Assembly: GCF_022808715.1 (NCBI RefSeq)
Contig: NZ_JAKZKX010000023.1
Span: forward strand, 1-60,825
Length of the DNA: 60,825 nucleotides
Reading direction: 5' to 3'
DNA from: Fundidesulfovibrio agrisoli
GTDB lineage: Bacteria > Desulfobacterota > Desulfovibrionia > Desulfovibrionales > Desulfovibrionaceae
Below the pieces are notes generated by a model. It was not told where the DNA came from, did not search any database, and saw nothing but the letters and a program-made list of their open reading frames with translations. Numbering within the stretch: the first letter of the stretch is position 1; each line of letters starts with the position of its first letter. A program made the position numbers and the translations under genes. This document shows positions 1 to 7,426 of the stretch, piece after piece.

Positions 1-128
1 CCAAGTGGCTCTGGACTTACAACAACGAACGGCCCAACATGGGCATCGGCGGCATCACTCCGAGGCAGAAACTGAGAACGGCTGCATAGCCCTACTTTTC
101 AGACAGCCTAAAAAGGGGAGGATTACCA
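1..128 (+). mobile_element. IS3-family insertion sequence, right end only
   Basis: The window opens inside an insertion sequence: the first 89 bases encode the C-terminus of an IS3-type integrase-fold transposase. About 39 bp of non-coding terminus follow and end in 5'-..ATTACCA, the CA dinucleotide expected at IS3-family ends. The end at 128 is inferred from that CA and from the adjoining reading frame (129 onward) looking like ordinary gene sequence. The left end lies outside the window, so the inverted repeat and target duplication cannot be checked. Confidence 0.7.
3..89 (+). CDS. IS3-family transposase OrfB, C-terminal 28 residues (partial)
   Basis: Reading from base 3 gives KWLWTYNNERPNMGIGGITP then RQKLRTAA and a TAG stop at 87-89. 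The 'YNNERPNMGIGGITPRQKL' pattern is the typical carboxy end of the DDE (rve) transposase of IS3-family elements, just after the catalytic Glu region. The 5' part is cut off by the window edge, so intactness cannot be judged. The gene is too short to show up as an independent ORF; recognition rests on the motif alone. Confidence 0.75.
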   Translation, partial: KWLWTYNNERPNMGIGGITPRQKLRTAA

Positions 129-473
129 TACAACAAGTCTCTTGATGTATTTGTGCTAAATGATATTAAACCGATCGATCCAGCACAAGTCAATCCTTTG
201 ATAAGAGAAGTGGTAAGATTTTTCAGGGATAGTAAGGTTGTTGGCCCCCTGCTTTCAGGCATGTTTAACTTTTTAATAGGGGTGTTTCCTGCAATGCTCC
301 TCTATAAATGGATTTATTCGGCCTGGCCACGTATTGAATTTGATTTCGGGCCTGCACATACTAAATTGATGGGCAAAAGAAGGCGCTGTATCATTGTAGT
401 GCTATCAATATTTGTGCTGCCTGTTATTGTTAATCTGGTCAGTCCGTATATTGGGAGATTGCTTGGTATCTAG
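129..473 (+). pseudogene. C-terminal remnant of a membrane protein gene cut by the IS element
   Basis: I do not recognise the family. An open frame runs directly out of the IS end (YNKSLDVFVLNDIKP...) to a TAG at 473; the first usable start inside it is GTG 153, giving 106 residues. Two hydrophobic segments are visible (around residues 33-50 and 80-100 of the GTG-started product), separated by a basic KRRRC stretch, so it would be a small inner-membrane protein or the tail of one. Base use is clearly AT-richer than the neighbouring genes. Because the frame continues up to the IS boundary without a natural start or ribosome site, I read it as the 3' part of a gene interrupted by the IS. It could instead be a short intact gene starting at 153. 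Confidence 0.5.
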
Positions 474-574
474 TTGGTGCTCGGTACAGCCGGGTTAGCT
501 TTGGATATATGTTAAAAGGTGAAAGTGCTGCTGTCGAACTGGACACCCCCCGCCCCAATGGCCATAATCCCCAA

Positions 575-2563
575 ATGCCCCGCACTCCCCTCGACCAACC
601 CTCCTTCCTCCCCATGACCCGGGCCGAGATGGACCGTCTCGGCTGGGCCGAGCTTGACGTCCTGCTCGTCACCGGCGACGCCTACGTGGACCATCCCTCT
701 TTCGGTGCGCCGCTCCTGGGCCGCTGGCTCGTGGCCAACGGCTACCGCACCGGCCTCGTGGCCCAGCCGCGCTGGGAGCTGGCCGCGGGCGAACCCGGCG
801 ACGTGGAGGCCATGGGCCGCCCGCGTCTGTTCGCGGGCGTCACGGCCGGAGCCCTCGACTCCATGCTGGCCCATTACACCGCCTTCCGCAAAAAGCGCTC
901 CGACGACGCCTACACCCCCGGCGGGCGCGCGGGCAGCCGCCCCAACCGCGCCTCCATCGTCTACACCAACCTGGTGCGCCGGGCCTTCCCCGGCCTTCCC
1001 GTTGTCCTTGGCGGCGTGGAGGCATCCCTGCGCCGGGCCAGCCACTACGATTTCTGGTCCCAGGGGCTGCGCCGCTCCATCCTGTTCGACTCCAAGGCCA
1101 GCGCCGTGCTCTACGGCATGGCCGAGCACTCCCTGCTGGCCGTGGCCGAGGAGCTGGACCGCCTGGCCGAGGAGGGCGGTGATGTCGCCTCCGTCTGGGA
1201 GCGCATCCCAGGCGCGGTCTATGCCCGAAAGGCCGGTGACCTGCCGGAAGGGGTGAACGCCGAGGACGTGCTGGAGTTGCCCTCCCACGAGGCCATCGCG
1301 GCGGACCACACACTGCTGCTCAAGGCCACGCGCCTGCTTGAGCGCCATGTCCATCAGGACAGGCAGGTGGCGGTGCAGCAAAGCGGCGACCGCATGGCCG
1401 TTCTCAACCCGCCCGGCCCCGGCCTGGAGGGCGAGGCCCTGGACGCGCTCTACGCCCTGCCCTTCAGCCGCTCGGCGCATCCCTCCTACAAGGAGCCCAT
1501 CCCCGCCGAGGAGATGATCCGGGGCAGCCTGAACATCCACAGAGGGTGCGCCGGAGGCTGCTCCTTCTGCACCCTGGCCCTGCATCAAGGGCGCAGGATT
1601 CGCTCCCGCAGCGCGAAATCCGCCCTGGACGAGGCCAAGGGGCTGGCTGGCGTGAAGGGCTTCACCGGCAGCGTCAGCGACGTGGGCGGCCCCAGCGCCA
1701 ACATGTGGGGCGCGCGCTGCGAGGGCGACATGGCCTCCTGTCAGCGCGCAAGCTGCCTCACGCCGAAAATATGCAAGCATTTCAAGGTGGATCAGGGCGC
1801 GTTCGTGGATCTGCTGCGCCAGGTCGCCCGCGTGCCCGGGGTGCGCCACGTGCGCGTGGCCAGCGGCTGGCGCATGGACCTGGGCCTGGCGGACAAGCCC
1901 GCTCTGGCGCGCATGATCCGCGAGTTCACCGGGGGGCAGGCCAAGGTGGCCCCTGAGCACCTGAACCCCAAGGTGCTCAGGCTCATGCGCAAGCCCGCGT
2001 TCAGCGTGTTCGAGGAGTTCGTGGAGTTCTTCGGGCGCGAATCCGGCAAGGCCGGCAAGGAGCAGTACGTGGTGCCCTACCTGATGAGCGCCTTCCCCGG
2101 CTGCACCGAGCAGGACATGCACGACATGGCCGACTGGTTCGCGGACCGGGGCTGGCGGCCCAGCCAGGTGCAGTGCTTCATCCCCCTGCCCGGCACGGCG
2201 GCGGCCGCCATGTATTTCGCCGGGACGGACCTTGACGGCAACCCCCTGCACGTGGCCGACACCGACGCCGAGCGCCTGCGCCAGCACGCCATCCTGGGCC
2301 GGGAGGGCGAGTCTCGCCCCAGCGGCAGGGGTGCGGGCGGCAAGGGAGCGGGGCGGCCTGGAGGGCGCACCGGGGAACACTCCCCGCGCGGTGCCAATGC
2401 GGGCGCGCGCCCCGGCCGCAGATCCGGCGAGCCCGGCAGGGATGGTAACCTTCATCCCGAGGGCAGGGGGAAAAGCTCCCCCGCAGCGCCGCGCAAGGCG
2501 GGGGCAGGCCAGCCAGGCGGCAGGCGCGGCGGCCGCCATGGCGGTGGACGGGGCAAGCCCTAG
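575..2563 (+). CDS. YgiQ-family radical SAM protein
   Basis: Large radical SAM protein of the YgiQ/UPF0313 family; the substrate is not established for the family. The N-terminus (FLPMTRAEMDRLGW...LLVTGDAYVDHPSFG) is the family signature, followed by the radical SAM cluster motif CAGGCSFC (CxxxCxxC) with the upstream NIHRGC. The C-terminal ~100 residues are a Gly/Arg/Pro-rich low-complexity tail (from about nt 2310) that looks like a disordered RNA- or protein-binding extension. I chose ATG 575 because homologues begin close to the PSFLPM motif; an in-frame ATG at 509 exists, and neither has a clear Shine-Dalgarno. About 662 residues. It follows IS-disturbed sequence, so its native promoter may have been altered. 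Confidence 0.85.
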   Translation: MPRTPLDQPSFLPMTRAEMDRLGWAELDVLLVTGDAYVDHPSFGAPLLGRWLVANGYRTGLVAQPRWELAAGEPGDVEAMGRPRLFAGVTAGALDSMLAHYTAFRKKRSDDAYTPGGRAGSRPNRASIVYTNLVRRAFPGLPVVLGGVEASLRRASHYDFWSQGLRRSILFDSKASAVLYGMAEHSLLAVAEELDRLAEEGGDVASVWERIPGAVYARKAGDLPEGVNAEDVLELPSHEAIAADHTLLLKATRLLERHVHQDRQVAVQQSGDRMAVLNPPGPGLEGEALDALYALPFSRSAHPSYKEPIPAEEMIRGSLNIHRGCAGGCSFCTLALHQGRRIRSRSAKSALDEAKGLAGVKGFTGSVSDVGGPSANMWGARCEGDMASCQRASCLTPKICKHFKVDQGAFVDLLRQVARVPGVRHVRVASGWRMDLGLADKPALARMIREFTGGQAKVAPEHLNPKVLRLMRKPAFSVFEEFVEFFGRESGKAGKEQYVVPYLMSAFPGCTEQDMHDMADWFADRGWRPSQVQCFIPLPGTAAAAMYFAGTDLDGNPLHVADTDAERLRQHAILGREGESRPSGRGAGGKGAGRPGGRTGEHSPRGANAGARPGRRSGEPGRDGNLHPEGRGKSSPAAPRKAGAGQPGGRRGGRHGGGRGKP

Positions 2564-2767
2564 CCGCAGCCGACCCGACCGGCCCGATTCTTTCCCCGCG
2601 TTGGGCACCCGCCCGCACCCATCGACGAAACCGCTTCCCTCTATTGGATTCCATGCTATATGTGTGGGAATCCTGGCGTCGTGCGGGAGGCCGCCTTGAG
2701 GCGAAGCCTCCATGGGGCGTGATCCCCAGCGATCCGGGAGAAATCCGCTGACGCAAGCGAGGCGACA

Positions 2768-3943
2768 ATGAAGCACTCTTCCCGCACTTTCGGCTGGTTT
2801 TTCGCATTGATGGCCGTGGGCTGCATCTGGCCGCTGGACCACACCGCCGGGGCCGTGACGCCCGAGGAGCTTGAGCTCAAGCCCGGCGAGGCCGTGGCCA
2901 CCTTCGCGGGCGGCTGTTTCTGGTGCACGGAGTCCGATTTCGAGATGGTGCCGGGCGTCACCCGGGTCATCTCGGGCTACTCCGGCGGCAAGGAGCCCAA
3001 CCCCACCTACAAGCAGGTCTCGGCCGGGCTCACCGGGCACCTGGAGTCCATCCAGGTGTACTACGATCCGCGCGCCGTGGATTACGCCATGCTGGTGGAC
3101 TACCTCTTCCACCACATCGACCCCACCGACGCGGGCGGCCAGTTCGTGGACAGGGGCAAGCAGTACCGCGCGGCCATCTTCTACCGCACCGACGAGGAGC
3201 GCCGGATCGCCGAGGCCGCGCGCGACAAGCTGGCCGCGTCCGGCGTGTTCGAGGAAAAGCCCATCGTCACGCTCATCGAGCCATTCACCGCCTTCTACCC
3301 GGCGGAAGACTACCACCAGGACTACCACACCAACAACCCGCTGCGGTACAACTACTACCGCTACGGCTCCGGGCGCGACCAGTTCCTGAAGAAGGTCTGG
3401 GGCGACAAACAGGCCGGGCCCTCGACCCAGTCCGTGGTGCAACCCGCCGCGCCCGTGAAGGAGCAGCCCAAGGCCCCTGCAGGCCCCAAGGCCGTGGACG
3501 GCACCTACGTGAAGCCCAGCGAGGCCGAGCTGCGCAAGATGCTCACGCCCATGCAGTTCAAGGTGACGCAGCAGGAGGGCACCGAGCCGCCCTTCAACAA
3601 CGCTTATGCGGATAACCACAAGGCGGGCATCTACGTGGATATCGTCTCGGGCGAGCCGCTGTTCTCCTCGCTGGACAAGTACGATTCCGGGACGGGCTGG
3701 CCCAGCTTCACCAAGCCGCTGGAGCCGGGGAACATCGTGACCAGGGAGGATAGAAGGCTCTTCACCACCCGGGTGGAAGTGAGGTCCAAGCACGCGGACT
3801 CGCACCTCGGGCACGTGTTCGACGACGGCCCCAAGCCCACAGGGTTAAGGTATTGCATGAACTCCGCCGCGCTGAAGTTCATCCCCGTGGAGGACTTGGA
3901 GAAGGAAGGGTATGGGCAGTATTTGAAGCTGTTCAAGAAGTAG
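2768..3943 (+). CDS. msrAB: exported bifunctional peptide methionine sulfoxide reductase MsrA/MsrB
   Basis: A fusion that repairs both S- and R-methionine sulfoxide. An N-terminal hydrophobic stretch (residues ~8-28, ending ..HTAGA) looks like a Sec signal peptide, so the enzyme probably acts in the periplasm. The MsrA domain follows with the catalytic GCFWCTE motif near residue 50. After a Pro/Ala-rich linker, the MsrB domain shows [19 protein letters not shown] and the catalytic RYCMNSA. The zinc-binding CxxC pairs of stand-alone MsrB are not visible, as in PilB-type fusions. Order A-then-B and 391 residues are normal for the fused form. It is followed by a hairpin terminator. Confidence 0.92.
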   Translation: MKHSSRTFGWFFALMAVGCIWPLDHTAGAVTPEELELKPGEAVATFAGGCFWCTESDFEMVPGVTRVISGYSGGKEPNPTYKQVSAGLTGHLESIQVYYDPRAVDYAMLVDYLFHHIDPTDAGGQFVDRGKQYRAAIFYRTDEERRIAEAARDKLAASGVFEEKPIVTLIEPFTAFYPAEDYHQDYHTNNPLRYNYYRYGSGRDQFLKKVWGDKQAGPSTQSVVQPAAPVKEQPKAPAGPKAVDGTYVKPSEAELRKMLTPMQFKVTQQEGTEPPFNNAYADNHKAGIYVDIVSGEPLFSSLDKYDSGTGWPSFTKPLEPGNIVTREDRRLFTTRVEVRSKHADSHLGHVFDDGPKPTGLRYCMNSAALKFIPVEDLEKEGYGQYLKLFKK

Positions 3944-3967
3944 ACTGAAATAGCGAGAGATTAAGAA

Positions 3968-4005
3968 AACCGCCGCGCCGGGGAGTGATTCCCGGTGCGG
4001 CGGTT
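3968..4005 (+). terminator. hairpin terminator after msrAB (left flank of AT-rich cassette)
   Basis: AACCGCCGCGCCGGG pairs with CCCGGTGCGGCGGTT around a 7-8 nt loop (one mismatch). It lacks a strong T run on the plus strand, so it may act weakly or bidirectionally between the converging msrAB and kinase genes. Its left arm with preceding A's (3966-3979) is repeated exactly at 5862-5875. Confidence 0.65.
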
Positions 4006-4075
4006 AGATATTCTTTGCTGAAGATGTCAGAGGCATGGATGAAGTAGGTAGATTGGGACAATCACCAGCCTGAAT

Positions 4076-5170
4076 CTACGGCAGCCCTATCCGCGCTTTA
4101 AGTTGCTCAAATATGGCCGATGGGCTTTCGCCACTAAACTGATTGTCGACTCGGTAGTCTTTACTCTTTTTTTTCTTTAGAAGTGTGTTGTCCTCTGAGC
4201 GAATAAAGTAATAGGCTCCATTCCAGTTGCGAAGTTCATAACCTTCGTTGTTAACTATCCAGTCAGGCATGTTGTATTTTACATGTGAGAGTTCGCGTAG
4301 AAAGTCACTCACGTTGGTGTATCGCTTGCCTATTGTGGATGTTGCTGTCTTTAAAATTTTTTTGATGTTGCCAGGAATGTAAAATGGCAGACTGTCCCAG
4401 TTAATTAATTTTTTAGCCCTGATTCTATTGTAAATACAAGAGTCTACAAAGCGCGACTGTTCAACAACGTCAGATATCGTGGATAGATGTGATTTCTCTG
4501 CCCTTGTCATGTACGTGGTGAGGTCGTTGCTTAATTTGCCGCCAAATAGGAGGAATCCAATTAGTCCAGCCTGATAGACGTCAGATGAAAAATTATAAAA
4601 TGGCTCAGGGCCGAATGCTTCAAGTGGCCGGTAAAGCACGCTGTGCCTAGAGGCGGGTGCCTTTTGAGTGGTTTCATTGATGCGCCTTACTGACCCAAAA
4701 TCTGCTATAACAATTTTGTCGTCGTGAATTAGTAGGTTTTCTGGTTTTAAGTCGCGATGCACAAGAAGATTCGGCTTTCCATGTAGTGCTGAGATGCCTG
4801 ACAATAGTTGGCATAACAGCGCATGCGCTAACGGTAGACTCACGTTGTAATCAGCTAGATATTTTGCAAGGTCGCCATAGTTTGCGGCTGATGTGAGAAA
4901 GCATGAACAATTGGTGTCTATCTTCCTTGCGTCATGGACCCTCAAGACATTGTCATGTGTAATTTTAGAAATATATGTAGGTTCTTGGTCAATCTCATCG
5001 GCTTCGTGGTAATATATTTTGATCGCAACATTAGTTCCTAAAATGTTGTGCTTGCCTATAAGGACATATCCATTCGCCCCGGATGTGTTGCATTCTAAGG
5101 GTTCGAAGTCGGGATACTGCTTTAAGGCGCAAATGACTTCTTCAGGAAGTTGAGAAGTGTCTATGCTCAT
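4076..5170 (-). CDS. eukaryotic-type Ser/Thr protein kinase (Hanks type)
   Basis: Soluble 364-residue kinase with the full catalytic set: Gly-rich loop SGANG at 30-34, VAIK lysine at K51, HRDLKPEN at 138-145 (catalytic D140, N145), metal-binding DFG at 157-159. The usual APE is replaced by a PLEAFGPE-like segment, and SSDVYQAG matches subdomain IX. No transmembrane helix, PASTA or forkhead domain is seen. A further ~65 residues follow the kinase fold (PDWIVNNEGYELRNWNGAYY onward), a small aromatic/basic domain I do not recognise. ATG 5170 was chosen over longer starts because it lies just 4 nt after the stop of the upstream DUF3010 gene, so the two genes form an operon. Base composition is far AT-richer than the surroundings, suggesting horizontal transfer. 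Substrate unknown. Confidence 0.85.
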   Translation of the reverse strand: MSIDTSQLPEEVICALKQYPDFEPLECNTSGANGYVLIGKHNILGTNVAIKIYYHEADEIDQEPTYISKITHDNVLRVHDARKIDTNCSCFLTSAANYGDLAKYLADYNVSLPLAHALLCQLLSGISALHGKPNLLVHRDLKPENLLIHDDKIVIADFGSVRRINETTQKAPASRHSVLYRPLEAFGPEPFYNFSSDVYQAGLIGFLLFGGKLSNDLTTYMTRAEKSHLSTISDVVEQSRFVDSCIYNRIRAKKLINWDSLPFYIPGNIKKILKTATSTIGKRYTNVSDFLRELSHVKYNMPDWIVNNEGYELRNWNGAYYFIRSEDNTLLKKKKSKDYRVDNQFSGESPSAIFEQLKARIGLP

Positions 5171-5174
5171 TTTG

Positions 5175-5588
5175 CTATCCCAGTTTTTCAAATGCCAAAT
5201 CATATGCCTTGCCAAGGTCAACCGTTGTGGGCTTTTTTGTTTTCTGCGCTTGATGTCTTCTGTTAGTTGCAGTCACCGTTGCACTGTGCACAAAAATCAT
5301 AGGAACTGGGCATTTCGCTAGCAATATTCCTTCAAGTAAAAATGTTCCGGCACCACCAAGACCTTGGCCACTTGTAGCTCGTCTGTTGATGCAGACATAG
5401 TCGACTGAATGATCCGTACAAAATGCTCTGAATGCCATCGAAAATACCTCAACATCTTCCTGTGTTGGGTTTTTATTTAGGTCAATTTTGTGAAATTTTT
5501 CAGCGATTAAAGAGTGATTCTGTCTGTTGCCGCTAAGAGTGCAGATCCGTGCTGTGTGGCCCGTAAGGAAAATTCCAGCAACAATCAT
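5175..5588 (-). CDS. DUF3010-family protein
   Basis: 137 residues starting MIVAGIFLTGHTARICTL, with a central RRATSGQGLGGAGTFLLEGI block that resembles the DUF3010 family. The N-terminal beta hairpin followed by alternating strands and helices suggests an RNase H-like or actin-like fold, but that is an inference and no catalytic function is established. ATG 5588 is preceded by a strong GGAGG eight bases upstream, so the TTG 15 nt further upstream is rejected as the start. It is the first gene of a two-gene operon with the Ser/Thr kinase and shares its AT-rich composition. The tight coupling suggests that the kinase modifies, or is controlled by, this protein. Confidence 0.7.
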   Translation of the reverse strand: MIVAGIFLTGHTARICTLSGNRQNHSLIAEKFHKIDLNKNPTQEDVEVFSMAFRAFCTDHSVDYVCINRRATSGQGLGGAGTFLLEGILLAKCPVPMIFVHSATVTATNRRHQAQKTKKPTTVDLGKAYDLAFEKLG

Positions 5589-5861
5589 GCTGACTTCCTC
5601 CAAGTTATATTGTTTTGTGTAATTGCTGAAAATATAGTCGTTAGGTACAAGACGTTAGCGATGAGAGGCTGGTTAAGGTAGCCCTTGCTACGTCGAATGT
5701 TTGGGAGGTTGCCAGCCAATATTTGTTTGTGCGATTCACATCCGTAGCTTTTTCGTATTATCTACCGTGTCCTTGAACTTTGCAAGTGTTTGTGAAGGTG
5801 TCGTGAGATGATGTGAGCCTGTGTTTGACCTTGCTAATAATATTGATAGGTTTGTGACAGC
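5589..5861. other. AT-rich non-coding stretch upstream of the DUF3010-kinase operon
   Basis: No convincing gene on either strand. It should contain the promoter of the minus-strand operon: a TATATT box (complement of 5631-5636) lies about 45 nt before the ATG, but I see no matching -35. The stretch keeps the low GC of the cassette up to about 5860, where GC-rich hairpin sequence resumes, so it probably belongs to the transferred segment. Confidence 0.45.
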
Positions 5862-5902
5862 AAAACCGCCGCGCCCGGAATCATCCTGGCGCGGCGGCTT
5901 TT
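5862..5902. terminator. hairpin at right flank of AT-rich cassette
   Basis: AAAACCGCCGCGCC pairs with GGCGCGGCGGCTTTT (one unpaired base near the base) around an ~12 nt centre; the flanking A and T runs make it a bidirectional rho-independent terminator. The left arm is an exact 14-nt repeat of the msrAB terminator arm at 3966-3979, 1,896 bp away. Confidence 0.7.
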
Positions 5903-5928
5903 CGAGGGGCTGGCAGGCCCGATATCGA

Positions 5929-5959
5929 AAACCGGCGGGCGCAAGGCGTCCGCCGGTTT
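5929..5959 (-). terminator. terminator of the gcv operon
   Basis: AAACCGGCGG (5929-5938) pairs perfectly with CCGCCGGTTT (5950-5959). It lies 21 bp beyond the gcvPB stop on the minus strand and reads into ..TTTTCG on that strand, as expected for a rho-independent terminator. Confidence 0.7.
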
Positions 5960-5980
5960 CTTGTTTCGTGTAGCCCTAGG

Positions 5981-7426
5981 CTACATATCGTCCGTAATCT
6001 CCATGTTCCTCGCGGCCCGCGTCTCGTCCAACCTCCCCACCGGGGTGGTCACGGGCGCGGCCTGCACCGCCGCCGGGTCGCTCTCGGCCAGGGCCAGGAT
6101 ATCCCGCAGGTCGGCCACGAACTGGTCCATGGTCTCCTTGGATTCGGTCTCCGTGGGCTCGAACATCAGGCATTCCTTCACGATCAGCGGGAAGTAGATC
6201 GTGGGGGCGTGGTAGCCCTTGTCCAGGAGCGCCTTGGCAATGTCCAGCGCGCGCACGCCCTTCTGGGACTGCTTGTCCGCCGAGGCCACGAACTCGTGCA
6301 TGCAGACCCTGTCGTAGGGCACCTCCAGCACGTCGTCGAGCGTCTTGCGCAGGTAGTTGGCGGCCAGCACGGCGTTCTCGCTGACCTTGATGAGCCCTTC
6401 GCGGCCCAGGCGCAGCATGTAGGCGTAGGCTTTGAGCACCACGCCGAAGTTGCCGTAGAAGGGCGCCACGTAGCCGATGGACTTGGGGTAGTCGTAGCGC
6501 AGGTGGAAGCGGCCGGACGGGTCCTTCACCACGCGGGAGACTGGCAGGTAGGGCACGAGCTTCTCGCACACGCCCACCGGGCCGGAGCCGGGGCCGCCGC
6601 CGCCGTGGGGGGTGCCGAAGGTCTTGTGCAGGTTCACGTGCACCACGTCGAAGCCCGCGTCGCCCACGCGCATCTTGCCCATGATGGCGTTCAGGTTGGC
6701 CCCGTCGTAGTAGAGCAGCGCGTCGACGGAGCGCAGCATCTCCACGATCTTGGGCAGGTTCTTCTCGAACAGGCCCAGGGTGTTGGGGCAGGTCATCATC
6801 ATGGCGGCAACTTCGTCGTCGAGCACCTCGGCCAGGGCGTCGGGGTCCACGATGCCGTCCTTGGAGGCGATGGAGACCACCTCGTACCCGGCGATGGCCG
6901 CCGAGGCCGGGTTGGTGCCGTGGGCGGAGTCCGGGCAGATGATCTTGGTCTTCTTGTTGCCCTTGTCCGCGTGGTAGGCGGCGATGGTCAGCACGCCCGT
7001 CAGTTCGCCGTGCGCGCCCGCCATGGGGTGCAGCGTGAACTCGGACATGCCCAGGATCTCGCAGAGCCAGCGCTCCGTCTCGTACATCACCTCGAGCGCG
7101 CCCTGGGTCAGCTCGTCGCCGCGCGGCAGCTGGGGCAGCAGGGGGTGCAGGCGGGCGAACCCCGGCAGCCCGGCGATGTCCTCGCAGAACTTGGGGTTGT
7201 ACTTCATGGTGCAGGAGCCGAGGGGGTAGAAGTTGGAGTCCACCCCGAAGTTCTTGCGGGAGAGCAGGCTGAAGTGGCGCACCACGTCCAGCTCGGAGAG
7301 CGAGGGCATTCCCGCGGGCGCACCGCGCAGCAGGCCTTCGGGCAGCAGCTCGCCCAGATCCTGCGAGGGGGCCTGGGGCCAGACGCCTTCGCGGCCGGGG
7401 GAGGATTTCTTGAACAGCGTGCTCAT
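5981..7426 (-). CDS. gcvPB: glycine dehydrogenase (decarboxylating) subunit 2
   Basis: C-terminal half of the split P-protein of the glycine cleavage system: PLP-dependent decarboxylation of glycine with transfer of the aminomethyl group to lipoyl-GcvH. The motif NLHKTFGTPHGGGGPG carries the PLP-binding lysine (about K268). N-terminal NFYPLGSCTMKYNPK is the family's conserved opening. ATG 7426 overlaps the gcvPA stop in an ATGA arrangement, so translation is coupled; 481 residues is the usual length for subunit 2. A much longer open frame upstream is the gcvPA gene read out of frame. No gcvT, lpdA or lipoate genes occur in this window. Confidence 0.95.
   Translation of the reverse strand: MSTLFKKSSPGREGVWPQAPSQDLGELLPEGLLRGAPAGMPSLSELDVVRHFSLLSRKNFGVDSNFYPLGSCTMKYNPKFCEDIAGLPGFARLHPLLPQLPRGDELTQGALEVMYETERWLCEILGMSEFTLHPMAGAHGELTGVLTIAAYHADKGNKKTKIICPDSAHGTNPASAAIAGYEVVSIASKDGIVDPDALAEVLDDEVAAMMMTCPNTLGLFEKNLPKIVEMLRSVDALLYYDGANLNAIMGKMRVGDAGFDVVHVNLHKTFGTPHGGGGPGSGPVGVCEKLVPYLPVSRVVKDPSGRFHLRYDYPKSIGYVAPFYGNFGVVLKAYAYMLRLGREGLIKVSENAVLAANYLRKTLDDVLEVPYDRVCMHEFVASADKQSQKGVRALDIAKALLDKGYHAPTIYFPLIVKECLMFEPTETESKETMDQFVADLRDILALAESDPAAVQAAPVTTPVGRLDETRAARNMEITDDM

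Noticed and set aside
512-3814. 1,100-residue open frame on the minus strand
   Set aside because: It is antisense to ygiQ and msrAB, lacks any recognisable domain, and arises from GC-rich codon bias.
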